DNA of 12,649 nucleotides, taken from Actinomycetota bacterium. GTDB taxonomy: Bacteria > Actinomycetota > Actinomycetes > Nanopelagicales > Nanopelagicaceae. Position 1 is the stretch's first letter. Each line of letters starts with the position of its first letter. Position numbers and translations under genes: made by a program. Shown here piece after piece: positions 1 to 6,806 of the stretch. The stretch covers positions 1-12,649 of the forward strand of contig WLED01000026.1 in assembly GCA_009704445.1 (NCBI GenBank), read 5' to 3'. The notes beneath the pieces were generated by a model. The model saw nothing but the letters and a program-made list of their open reading frames with translations. It was not told where the DNA came from and did no database searches.

Positions 1-60
1 CAATAAATACGTGTAAACGGTAGTATTGGTTTTCTAACGAAAAGGATGTTATTTCCTCAT

Positions 61-66
61 GAGAGG
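61..66 (+). promoter_or_regulatory. Ribosome binding site choosing the start at 73
   Basis: GAGAGG lies 6 nt before the ATG at 73. The in-frame ATG at 46 is preceded directly by AAAGG, with no room for ribosome spacing. The residues it would add precede the beta strand of the Rossmann fold, which normally opens such proteins. I therefore take 73 as the start. Confidence 0.65.
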
Positions 67-72
67 CCAACA

Positions 73-1299
73 ATGAAGGCGCTAGTTATAGGCGCGGGCG
101 GAGTTGGCAGAGCAATCGTCAATATCGCATCACGCAAATCATTTATTTCTCAGATGGTTGTTGCTGATCGAACTCTGTCACGCGCAGAAGAAGCAGTCAC
201 ACGAGTCAAGGATTCACGATTTTCTGCAGCTGAAGTAAATGCTGCAGAGCTTGAAGACCTTCGCTCATTAATTCGTAAAGTTAAGCCTGATGTTGTGATC
301 AATGCTGTCGATCCGCGATTTGTTATGCCAATTTTCCTGGCATGCGAAATAGAAAACACCAATTACATCGATATGGCTATGTCGCTTTCACGGCCACATC
401 CGCATTACCCAAATTCAGAGACTGGCGTAAAGCTAGGCGATGAACAGTTTGCCCGAGATTGGAACTGGGGAGAGCGCCAGATTTATGCACTCGTTGGTAT
501 GGGAATCGAGCCGGGAATGAGCGATGTATTTGCTCGTTATGCAGAAGATCATTTGTTTAGCCGAATAGATTCATTAACCATCTTTGATGGATCTAATTTA
601 ACTGTTGAGGGCTATGACTTTGCTCCTTCATTTTCGATTTGGACAACAATTGAAGAGTGTCTAAATCCCCCATTAGTGTGGGAGGACGGCCGTGGTTGGT
701 ACACAACTGAGCCATTTAGTGAGATTGAAGTCTTTGATTTTCCTGAAGGAATCGGTCCAGTTGAATGCGTAAACGTTGAACACGAAGAAGTTGTTTTGAT
801 CCCGCAAAAAGTTGATGCGAAGAAAGTTAACTTTAAGTATGGTCTTGGAGCCGAATTCATTTCAACTCTGAAAACAATTCATATGCTTGGGCTCGACAGT
901 AAAGAAAATGTTGATGTTCAAGGTATTAATGTTTCTCCTCGTGATCTACTCGCAGCATCATTGCCTGATCCAGCAACTTTGGGATCTCGAATGAAAGGTA
1001 AAACATGTGCAGGAGCTTTAATTAAAGGTCTTAATAAAGAAGGAAAACCTTACGCCTGCTACATGTACAACGTTGTAGATAATGAATGGTCAATGTCTGA
1101 ATATGGCGATCAAGCTGTTGTTTGGCAGACTGCAATCAATCCAGTGATCGCGATGGAACTTATTCATAAAGGTATTTGGAAACCAGAAGGCGTAGTGGGA
1201 CCAGAATGGTTTGATGCTAAGCCATTCTTAGATTTACTACCTTCCTACGGTACAGAGTGGAAAGTTCGAGACGAAGACACAACTGGCATCATCGCCTAA
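73..1299 (+). CDS. Saccharopine dehydrogenase family protein, probable carboxynorspermidine synthase
   Basis: This 408-residue protein opens with a Rossmann NAD(P) motif, GAGGVG, at residues 7-12, followed by ADRTLSRAEE at 31-40, where the second strand binds the cofactor. Further features recall carboxynorspermidine (carboxyspermidine) synthases from memory: GMGIEPGMSDVFARY at about 142-156, SLPDPATLG at 296-304, and MKGKTCAG with a late YNVVD segment at about 307-336. Those enzymes reductively condense a diamine with aspartate semialdehyde using NADPH in an alternative polyamine pathway. The length fits the roughly 400-residue family and there is no signal peptide, so it should be cytosolic. 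The partner decarboxylase is not in the window, so the pathway role is unproven. It could instead be a saccharopine-type dehydrogenase of other specificity. The fold is near certain and the substrate is an inference from remembered motifs. Confidence 0.75.
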   Translation: MKALVIGAGGVGRAIVNIASRKSFISQMVVADRTLSRAEEAVTRVKDSRFSAAEVNAAELEDLRSLIRKVKPDVVINAVDPRFVMPIFLACEIENTNYIDMAMSLSRPHPHYPNSETGVKLGDEQFARDWNWGERQIYALVGMGIEPGMSDVFARYAEDHLFSRIDSLTIFDGSNLTVEGYDFAPSFSIWTTIEECLNPPLVWEDGRGWYTTEPFSEIEVFDFPEGIGPVECVNVEHEEVVLIPQKVDAKKVNFKYGLGAEFISTLKTIHMLGLDSKENVDVQGINVSPRDLLAASLPDPATLGSRMKGKTCAGALIKGLNKEGKPYACYMYNVVDNEWSMSEYGDQAVVWQTAINPVIAMELIHKGIWKPEGVVGPEWFDAKPFLDLLPSYGTEWKVRDEDTTGIIA

Positions 1300-1357
1300 T
1301 GTCGATTCAAAAGCTTTAAGGCTTGAGAACTAGAAGTTTTATGGCATGAGAGCGATC

Positions 1358-1371
1358 AAGCCTGAAGGCTT
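1358..1371 (+). terminator. Weak hairpin after the saccharopine-type gene
   Basis: AAGCC, a TGAA loop and GGCTT form a 5-bp stem 59 nt beyond the stop codon. It is followed by AATTGTTTG, which is only partly T-rich. It could be a weak terminator or processing site. The rest of 1300-1419 holds a 9-bp direct repeat (TTGATGGTT at 1378 and 1392) and the next gene's ribosome binding site. Confidence 0.25.
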
Positions 1372-1407
1372 AATTGTTTGATGGTTATTGGTTGATGGTT
1401 GAGGAAT

Positions 1408-1413
1408 AGGGAG
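1408..1413 (+). promoter_or_regulatory. Ribosome binding site choosing the start at 1420
   Basis: AGGGAG lies 6 nt before the ATG at 1420. An in-frame TTG at 1399 and a GTG at 1417 are also possible. The ATG has the best spacing and puts the TGxxxGIG motif at residue 8, as is usual for short-chain dehydrogenases. Confidence 0.65.
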
Positions 1414-1419
1414 AATGTG

Positions 1420-2187
1420 ATGAGTAGTTGGGCGTTAGTCACAGGTGCAACAGTTGGAATCGGTGAGAGCTTTACTCGTTTATTAGCCTCGCACCGTTAC
1501 AACATTGTTCTCGTTGCTCGGGACCTACCAAAACTAAATGAGCGAGCACAATCTCTTGAGAGCACCTATGGGGTTAAAACACATGTAATTCAAGCAGATC
1601 TTGCGACTGATACAGGCTGTGCTTTAGTAGAAAAATACATTGCTAACAATGAGATTGAAGTCCTCATCAATAACGCAGGATTTGGAATTAATAAAGCATT
1701 TACTGTCTCAGATCTAGATGCTGAGCAACAGATGTTTGATGTCCTCACTCGCACTCCAATGCGCCTAATGCATGTTTCTTTACCTTTAATGAAAGCCCGC
1801 AACAAAGGTGTAGTAATAAATGTGACATCTGTTGCTGCATGGATAGCAGGTGGCACCTATAGCGCCGCTAAGTCTTACTTGACTGTTTTATCTGAAGCCA
1901 TGCACACCGAGCTGGCTGGAACAGATGTAAAGGTGAGTGCTTTAGCTCCTGGATTTACAAGAACGCAATTTCATCAACGTGGTCGCATGTCAATGAAGGG
2001 TCTTCCAAAATTTATGTGGCTAGATCCTGATGTCATTGTGGCTCAATCATGGAATGAAACTTTAAAAGGTAAAGCAGTCTCTATTCCTGGTTGGCAGTAC
2101 AAGTTATTGATTTTTGTAATGACAACTTTGCCTCGATCTATAGTGCGTAAGGTTGGAATGAATCTGCGAAAGAAGCAGCGCAAGTAA
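1420..2187 (+). CDS. Short-chain dehydrogenase/reductase (SDR), classical type
   Basis: A 255-residue oxidoreductase with the full classical SDR signature: TGATVGIG cofactor loop at residues 8-15, ARD at 33-35 (the arginine suggests NADPH preference), NNAG at 84-87, and a catalytic Ser137, Tyr147, Lys151 set. Ser and Tyr are only 10 residues apart, where about 13 is common. The segment SVAAWIAGGTYSAAK is, from memory, typical of an actinobacterial SDR subgroup. The C-terminus has a hydrophobic stretch (LLIFVMTTLP) followed by a basic tail (RKKQRK), so loose membrane association is possible, as in SDRs acting on lipid-like substrates. It follows the saccharopine-type gene by 120 bp on the same strand and may or may not be cotranscribed. 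The family is certain; the substrate cannot be read from sequence. Confidence 0.9.
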   Translation: MSSWALVTGATVGIGESFTRLLASHRYNIVLVARDLPKLNERAQSLESTYGVKTHVIQADLATDTGCALVEKYIANNEIEVLINNAGFGINKAFTVSDLDAEQQMFDVLTRTPMRLMHVSLPLMKARNKGVVINVTSVAAWIAGGTYSAAKSYLTVLSEAMHTELAGTDVKVSALAPGFTRTQFHQRGRMSMKGLPKFMWLDPDVIVAQSWNETLKGKAVSIPGWQYKLLIFVMTTLPRSIVRKVGMNLRKKQRK

Positions 2188-2237
2188 AACTGCACGTATC
2201 TAAGGCTTCCCCTATTCTGAATTGAAATACATGTTCT

Positions 2238-2243
2238 TACTAT
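2238..2243 (+). promoter_or_regulatory. -10 element TACTAT for a leaderless transcript
   Basis: TACTAT ends 6 nt before the ATG at 2250, so transcription would begin at or next to the start codon. There is no usable Shine-Dalgarno sequence: GAAGG ends 1 nt before the ATG. No convincing -35 is seen. Confidence 0.5.
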
Positions 2244-2249
2244 GAAGGT

Positions 2250-3620
2250 ATGCGCATCGTTCGATTACTCGGACCAGCGTTACTTGTTCTTCATCTTATC
2301 TTAAGAGTTACGAACCAATCAATTTGGACAGAAGTACTTCTCTATAACCTCATAGGAATTTTTGTAATTATCTCGATTGCTCTCTCGCCAAAAGTTGATT
2401 TCTTTGTCTCTAAAATTGCAATCATTCTTGGAATCTTTGCGTGGGTGCTTGGCTCATTAATTGCCAGCTTTTCACATTACAACTTTGCTACAAATCTTCT
2501 GACTTCTTTCGGAGAACTTATGTACCTAGTTTTCTACCCCTTTATTATTGTTGGCTCAGTTCGAATGATTCGCGGTCAGACTTCTTATAAAAGAAACGAG
2601 GTACTAGATAGTGCGATAATAGGCTTTGGTATCACGACCTTTGGGATGGCATTTATTCTTCCGCAGGTATTACCTGATTTAACTCGTAACTTTTGGCATG
2701 TGTTTTACGCAATCGCCTATCCACTGGCAGATCTTATTCTTCTTGCGATCGTCTTTTCACTATTTTTTATTCGTCGATTTTCGCTACCTTCGTTTTTGTT
2801 AGTCGTTGGTATTACTGTTTTTGTTGCAACAGATTTCTTGTATTTATCTCTAGATAACGATGCACTTTATTCTTTAGGAACATTGATTGATGATGGTTGG
2901 TTGCTGGGGATTCTCGTGATTTCTGAGAGTTTCTGGCACGCGGACTCACAGCAAAAGGACACCCAACCACTCATTACTGAATCTAGAACTCCGTTACTAA
3001 TTACAGCAGCAGTATTTTTTAGCGCAACACTTCTTGCACTCAACGCACTGCAGCCAAACTATTTGCCGCGCTATATTGCCTTTCCAGCGGTGATGACAGT
3101 TGTTCTGGCCTTTTCACGTTTAGCAACTGCGATCAATCAATCCCGTCACATAGGAACAGAGAGGTTGTTGGCAAGAACTGATGAGTTAACTGGTTTACCA
3201 AATAGAAGGCGTTTAATATCTGAAATAGAAGAGTTTGTAGATAAAGAAGGTTCGTTGCTCCTACTTGATTTAGATGGCTTCAAACCAATCAATGATACTT
3301 ACGGTCATGAAATAGGAGACAAAGTTCTCAAGCAAGTAGCACGCAGATTTGATCGAGCACTCCCACATGATGCATTTCTAGCTCGCCTTGGAGGAGATGA
3401 GTTTGGAGTTCTCATTGAAGGATTACATGAGAGTGCAATTGAGATAGCACTTGCACTTCGCGCAACACTTTCATATCCAATACATATTGAAAACAAAGAG
3501 ATTCAGCTAGGTGTCAGTATTGGTGTTGCAAAAAATACGGGGCATGCAGATCTTTTACTTCGCGCCGATACTGCAATGTATAAAGCTAAGCGCGAGGGTC
3601 TAGGGGTTTGTCCGCTTTAA
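2250..3620 (+). CDS. Membrane-anchored GGDEF diguanylate cyclase
   Basis: A 456-residue protein. Residues 1-290 are a hydrophobic sensor region with about eight membrane segments; I do not recognise it as a named sensor domain. Residues 308-452 form a GGDEF domain, with DELTGLPNRR at 311-320, LLDLDGFKPIND at 338-349 and an intact GGDEF at 381-385, so it should condense two GTP to cyclic di-GMP at the inner membrane face. The RxxD inhibitory site expected five residues before GGDEF is absent: the four residues there are PHDA. The product should therefore not inhibit the enzyme through the usual primary site. No EAL or HD-GYP phosphodiesterase domain is fused or nearby. The last 35 bp overlap the tail of the opposing photolyase gene. 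The start at 2250 is supported by the -10 element 6 nt upstream. Confidence 0.9.
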   Translation: MRIVRLLGPALLVLHLILRVTNQSIWTEVLLYNLIGIFVIISIALSPKVDFFVSKIAIILGIFAWVLGSLIASFSHYNFATNLLTSFGELMYLVFYPFIIVGSVRMIRGQTSYKRNEVLDSAIIGFGITTFGMAFILPQVLPDLTRNFWHVFYAIAYPLADLILLAIVFSLFFIRRFSLPSFLLVVGITVFVATDFLYLSLDNDALYSLGTLIDDGWLLGILVISESFWHADSQQKDTQPLITESRTPLLITAAVFFSATLLALNALQPNYLPRYIAFPAVMTVVLAFSRLATAINQSRHIGTERLLARTDELTGLPNRRRLISEIEEFVDKEGSLLLLDLDGFKPINDTYGHEIGDKVLKQVARRFDRALPHDAFLARLGGDEFGVLIEGLHESAIEIALALRATLSYPIHIENKEIQLGVSIGVAKNTGHADLLLRADTAMYKAKREGLGVCPL

Positions 3621-4956
3621 TTTCTTGTAATCTAGCAAGTGACTCTAATCTTTCTACTGCATGATCAACGATGCGTTCACTGTAACCCTTGCTGTATCCA
3701 TCCAAGTAAAGCCATGGTTCGTGAATTTGATCAGAAGCAAGATGTGCCAGTTCCGGAACATACTTTCGAATGTAGTCCCCATTAGCATCAAAGCGCTTGC
3801 CCTGTTCGATGGGATTAAAAATACGATAGTACGGAGATGCATCTGTTCCACATCCGGCCGTCCATTGCCAACCATGAGCATTAGATGCAACGTCATAATC
3901 AACTAAATGCTGCGCAAAGAAACGCTCACCTAGCTGCCACTCAAGATGCAAGTCTTTAACTAAAAATGATGCCACTACCATCCGAGTGCGGTTGTGCATC
4001 CATCCTTCAATAACTAATTGACGCATTGCAGCATCAACAAACGGATAACCTGTTTTTCCTTCACACCAAGCCTTGAACTGTTTTCCTGGTTTGTCATAAC
4101 GCATCTCTGTAAATTTTGGTGCGTAATACTCTGTGTCAGTCATCGGATTGTTGAATAAAACATCAGCATAAAACTCACGCCATGCAATCTCTTTTCGAAA
4201 TGTGTCATGGGCTTTACTCTCACCAAGATTTTGAAGAAGAGTACGAGGATGAATCTCGCCAAACTTTAAATAGGTGCTCATCTTTGATGTTCCATCGATT
4301 CCAGCTAAGTTGCGGGCCTCGTCATAAGAATCCAAGCCATTCTTTTCAAATGATGCAAAGCGTTTTAATGCAGCTTTTTCTCCCGCTGCAATTACTTGGC
4401 TACCTGCTTCTTCCGGAAAATCTGGAAATGCTCGGTACTTAGCAGTTGGTTCTACTAGATCAAATTTTTTTGGAGTTACTGCCGGTGCGCGCCAACCATG
4501 GGCCCTCCAACCTTTATAAAACGGTGTGTATACCTTGTATGCAGTTGCATCACTTGGCTTTAATACTCGCCCCGGTGCAACAGCATATGGAGAGCCTGTT
4601 CGAACGAGTTTGAATCCAGCAGTCTCTACTTTTGCATCTCGTTCTGCGCCGTATCTTTCAAATTCAGTTGAAATATGGACTTCTTGTACATCATGCTGGG
4701 CAATAAGTTCTTTAAGTATTTCTACCTGATCGCCTTCAATTATATGGAGCCGATTTCCAAGTGATTCATCCAATGCGCGAAGTGATTTGCCCATGTAAGC
4801 CAAGAGCTTGTCTCCTGCTTCAGAGATTTGCTGCTTGTCTAAAATAAAAAGCGGAATGACTTTTTCGGCAGATTCAATTGCTGCTAGCAATGCAGGGTGA
4901 TCATTGATGCGAAGATCTCTGCGAAACCACATGATTGAACACTTCGCCTTGGGCAT
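3586..4956 (-). CDS. phrB: Deoxyribodipyrimidine photolyase, class I CPD type
   Basis: This 456-residue flavoprotein repairs UV-induced cyclobutane pyrimidine dimers with light. The N-terminal antenna domain begins IMWFRRDLRINDHPAL (8-23). The C-terminal FAD and DNA domain carries WREFYADVLF (259-268), GKTGYPFVDAAMRQL (300-314), GWMHNRTRM (318-326) and NAHGWQWTAGCGTDASPYYR (359-378). Asn359 matches the flavin-N5 asparagine of E. coli PhrB (N378), as expected for a photolyase. Trp363 and Trp340 match W382 and W359 of the electron-transfer chain. The outer member (W306) appears to be Tyr287 in my unaided alignment. Length is close to the 472 residues of the E. coli enzyme. The gene diverges from pdxH with a 62-bp gap and converges on the GGDEF gene. 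A cryptochrome role is possible but the active site favours repair. Confidence 0.93.
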   Translation of the reverse strand: MPKAKCSIMWFRRDLRINDHPALLAAIESAEKVIPLFILDKQQISEAGDKLLAYMGKSLRALDESLGNRLHIIEGDQVEILKELIAQHDVQEVHISTEFERYGAERDAKVETAGFKLVRTGSPYAVAPGRVLKPSDATAYKVYTPFYKGWRAHGWRAPAVTPKKFDLVEPTAKYRAFPDFPEEAGSQVIAAGEKAALKRFASFEKNGLDSYDEARNLAGIDGTSKMSTYLKFGEIHPRTLLQNLGESKAHDTFRKEIAWREFYADVLFNNPMTDTEYYAPKFTEMRYDKPGKQFKAWCEGKTGYPFVDAAMRQLVIEGWMHNRTRMVVASFLVKDLHLEWQLGERFFAQHLVDYDVASNAHGWQWTAGCGTDASPYYRIFNPIEQGKRFDANGDYIRKYVPELAHLASDQIHEPWLYLDGYSKGYSERIVDHAVERLESLARLQEIKADKPLDPRA

Positions 4957-4962
4957 GGGATG

Positions 4963-4968
4963 ATTAAA
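4963..4968 (-). promoter_or_regulatory. -10 element TTTAAT for the photolyase gene
   Basis: On the minus strand TTTAAT (5 of 6 to TATAAT) ends 6 nt before the photolyase ATG, and no Shine-Dalgarno is present (CATCCC intervenes). This fits a leaderless transcript. Confidence 0.55.
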
Positions 4969-5006
4969 TCACAGAGATCCACAATGCGAAGATGTTGAAA
5001 ATGAGG

Positions 5007-5012
5007 TTCGAT
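5007..5012 (+). promoter_or_regulatory. Possible -10 element TTCGAT for pdxH
   Basis: TTCGAT ends 6 nt before the pdxH ATG at 5019. It matches TATAAT at three positions only. The nearest purine-rich stretch (GAGG, 5003-5006) is 12 nt from the ATG, too far for a good ribosome binding site. Leaderless initiation is plausible but weaker here than at the other genes. Confidence 0.3.
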
Positions 5013-5018
5013 TAGCCC

Positions 5019-5684
5019 ATGGAAAATGAAGGTTTCACTCGGGATCAGATTCGAGCGATGCGACGTTCCTATAGCGATGTAGGCATGGAAACTTTACCTG
5101 CAGACCCCTTCCAAGCGTTTTCAATCTGGTTGAAACAAGCCCATGAAAACCCGGTAATTGTTGAGGCAAATGCCATGGTTCTCTCGACCGTGCATCCTGA
5201 CAACCAAATAAGTACAAGAACAGTTTTACTCAAAGATATTTCAGATGGTGGATTTACTTTTTTCACAAACTATGAATCTCGAAAAGCACATGCCATGAAT
5301 GTGCATGAAAATGTTTCATTGCTTTTTCCTTGGTATGCCATGGAACGCCAAGTTTCACTCAGTGGAATTGTAGAAAAAGTTTCAGTAGAAGAATCAGATG
5401 AATACTTTGCTGCAAGGCCATGGGGGTCACAAATTGGCGCATGGGCTAGTCATCAATCATCACCATTGTCATCGCGGGCCGAACTAGAGCAACGATACGA
5501 AGGTGCAGCTACGAAATGGCCAGAAGGTACGGTTGTTCCTCGCCCCGAGTATTGGGGTGGTTATCGCGTTGTCCCACTCAACATAGAATTTTGGCAAGGC
5601 CGATACTCCAGATTGCACGATCGCTTGCGCTATGAACGAACCAGTACCAACTCCGATTGGGAACTAACGAGGTACTACCCGTAG
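5019..5684 (+). CDS. pdxH: Pyridoxamine 5'-phosphate oxidase
   Basis: A 221-residue FMN enzyme that oxidises pyridoxine or pyridoxamine 5'-phosphate to pyridoxal 5'-phosphate in the cytosol. Recognisable blocks in order: DPFQAFSIWL (29-38), RTVLLK (67-72), FFTNYESRKA for phosphate and FMN contacts, RQVSLSG, RPWGSQIGAWASHQSSPL, and PEYWGGYRVVPLNIEFWQG followed by RLHDRLRY near the end. The C-terminus TRYYP corresponds to the RLxP ending of the family. Length matches E. coli PdxH (218). The serC ATG begins 10 nt after the last base of the pdxH stop codon, and serC uses pyridoxal phosphate, so the pair makes metabolic sense. The start is the first ATG and gives the expected N-terminus. Confidence 0.96.
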   Translation: MENEGFTRDQIRAMRRSYSDVGMETLPADPFQAFSIWLKQAHENPVIVEANAMVLSTVHPDNQISTRTVLLKDISDGGFTFFTNYESRKAHAMNVHENVSLLFPWYAMERQVSLSGIVEKVSVEESDEYFAARPWGSQIGAWASHQSSPLSSRAELEQRYEGAATKWPEGTVVPRPEYWGGYRVVPLNIEFWQGRYSRLHDRLRYERTSTNSDWELTRYYP

Positions 5685-5687
5685 TCT
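5682..5687 (+). promoter_or_regulatory. -10 element TAGTCT overlapping the pdxH stop codon
   Basis: TAGTCT fits TANNNT and ends 6 nt before the serC ATG. Its first three bases are the pdxH stop codon. No Shine-Dalgarno lies before serC (TGGCTT intervenes). serC may therefore have its own leaderless transcript besides any readthrough from pdxH. Confidence 0.4.
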
Positions 5688-5693
5688 TGGCTT

Positions 5694-6806
5694 ATGAGCA
5701 TCATTATTCCAGCAGAGATTAAACCAAAAGACGGACGCTTCGGTTGCGGACCATCCAAAATTCGACCAGAAGCACTCGCTGCACTTTCAGCAAGTGGTAA
5801 CTCAATTCTCGGAACATCGCACCGTCAAAAGCCTGTGAAAAATGTTGTTAAGCGTGTTCGTGAAGGTTTGACTTCTCTATTTAATCTTCCAGAAGGTTAT
5901 GAAGTAATTCTTGGCAATGGTGGATCAACTGCGTTTTGGGATATTGCTACCTCTGGATTGATTGAATCTCGATCACAACACCTTGTGTTTGGTGAGTTTT
6001 CATCAAAGTTCGCAGCTGCTGCAAAGGAAGCACCATTTCTTGGTGAGCCAACAGTCATTAAGACTGAACCCGGTGCGCACCCAGTAGCAGTAGCTGAAGC
6101 AGGAATCGATGTTTATGCACTCACGCACAATGAAACAAGCACGGGCGTTGCAATGCCAATTATTCGCCCAGCAGGTACCGATGGTGCACTCGTTTTAGTC
6201 GATGCAACCTCTGCAGCTGGTGGACTTATGGTTGATGCAAAAGAGTTTGACACTTATTACTTTGCCCCACAGAAATCATTTGCATCAGATGGTGGATTAT
6301 GGATTGCAATCATGTCCCCTGCAGCAATTGCACGTGCTGCAAAAATTAAGGCAAGTGGTCGCTGGATTCCAGCGTTTTTTGACCTTGAGATTGCAATAGA
6401 AAATTCACGCCTAGATCAAACATATAACACTCCTGCATTGGTAACGCTCATGTTATTGGCAGAGCAGATCGAGTGGATGAATTCCAATGGCGGCTTAACT
6501 TTTGCCGCGGGTCGTAGCGAGAAATCTTCAAACATTCTCTACTCATGGGCGGAGAAAACCAGCTACACAACTCCATTTGTAACTGATCCTGCAATGCGTT
6601 CAAAGGTTGTCGGAACAATTAACTTTGATGATGCAATTGATGCAACAAAGATTTCAGCAGCGCTGCGTGAAAATGGAATTGTAGATACAGAGCCATACCG
6701 CAAGTTAGGTAAAAACCAACTTCGAATTGGCATGTTCCCGGCAGTTGACCCAAGTGATGTTGAAGCACTCACAAAGTGCATTGATCACGTTGTAGCTGCT
6801 CTGTAA
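5694..6806 (+). CDS. serC: Phosphoserine aminotransferase, actinobacterial type
   Basis: A 370-residue PLP enzyme converting 3-phosphohydroxypyruvate and glutamate to phosphoserine and 2-oxoglutarate, the second step of serine biosynthesis. It can also act in the DXP-dependent vitamin B6 route. The N-terminus IKPKDGRFGCGPSKIRPE (9-26) is close to mycobacterial SerC. TSHRQKP (41-47) holds the substrate-binding His-Arg pair, GNGGSTAFWD (74-83) the cofactor phosphate loop, DATSAAGG (170-177) the PLP aspartate, and YFAPQKSF (189-196) the Schiff-base lysine, Lys194. The length fits the actinobacterial form. The stop codon shares one base with the ATG of the following MFS gene (TAATG), so translation is probably coupled. 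Confidence 0.95.
   Translation: MSIIIPAEIKPKDGRFGCGPSKIRPEALAALSASGNSILGTSHRQKPVKNVVKRVREGLTSLFNLPEGYEVILGNGGSTAFWDIATSGLIESRSQHLVFGEFSSKFAAAAKEAPFLGEPTVIKTEPGAHPVAVAEAGIDVYALTHNETSTGVAMPIIRPAGTDGALVLVDATSAAGGLMVDAKEFDTYYFAPQKSFASDGGLWIAIMSPAAIARAAKIKASGRWIPAFFDLEIAIENSRLDQTYNTPALVTLMLLAEQIEWMNSNGGLTFAAGRSEKSSNILYSWAEKTSYTTPFVTDPAMRSKVVGTINFDDAIDATKISAALRENGIVDTEPYRKLGKNQLRIGMFPAVDPSDVEALTKCIDHVVAAL

Noticed and set aside
46..72. Alternative start ATG at 46 for the first gene
   Set aside because: No room for a ribosome binding site, and the added residues precede the normal family N-terminus; the ATG at 73 has GAGAGG 6 nt upstream.
1318..2208. Three copies of AAGGCTT between the first genes (1318, 1365 and about 2201)
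   Set aside because: Seven-base matches in unrelated contexts with no regular spacing; not a convincing repeat family.
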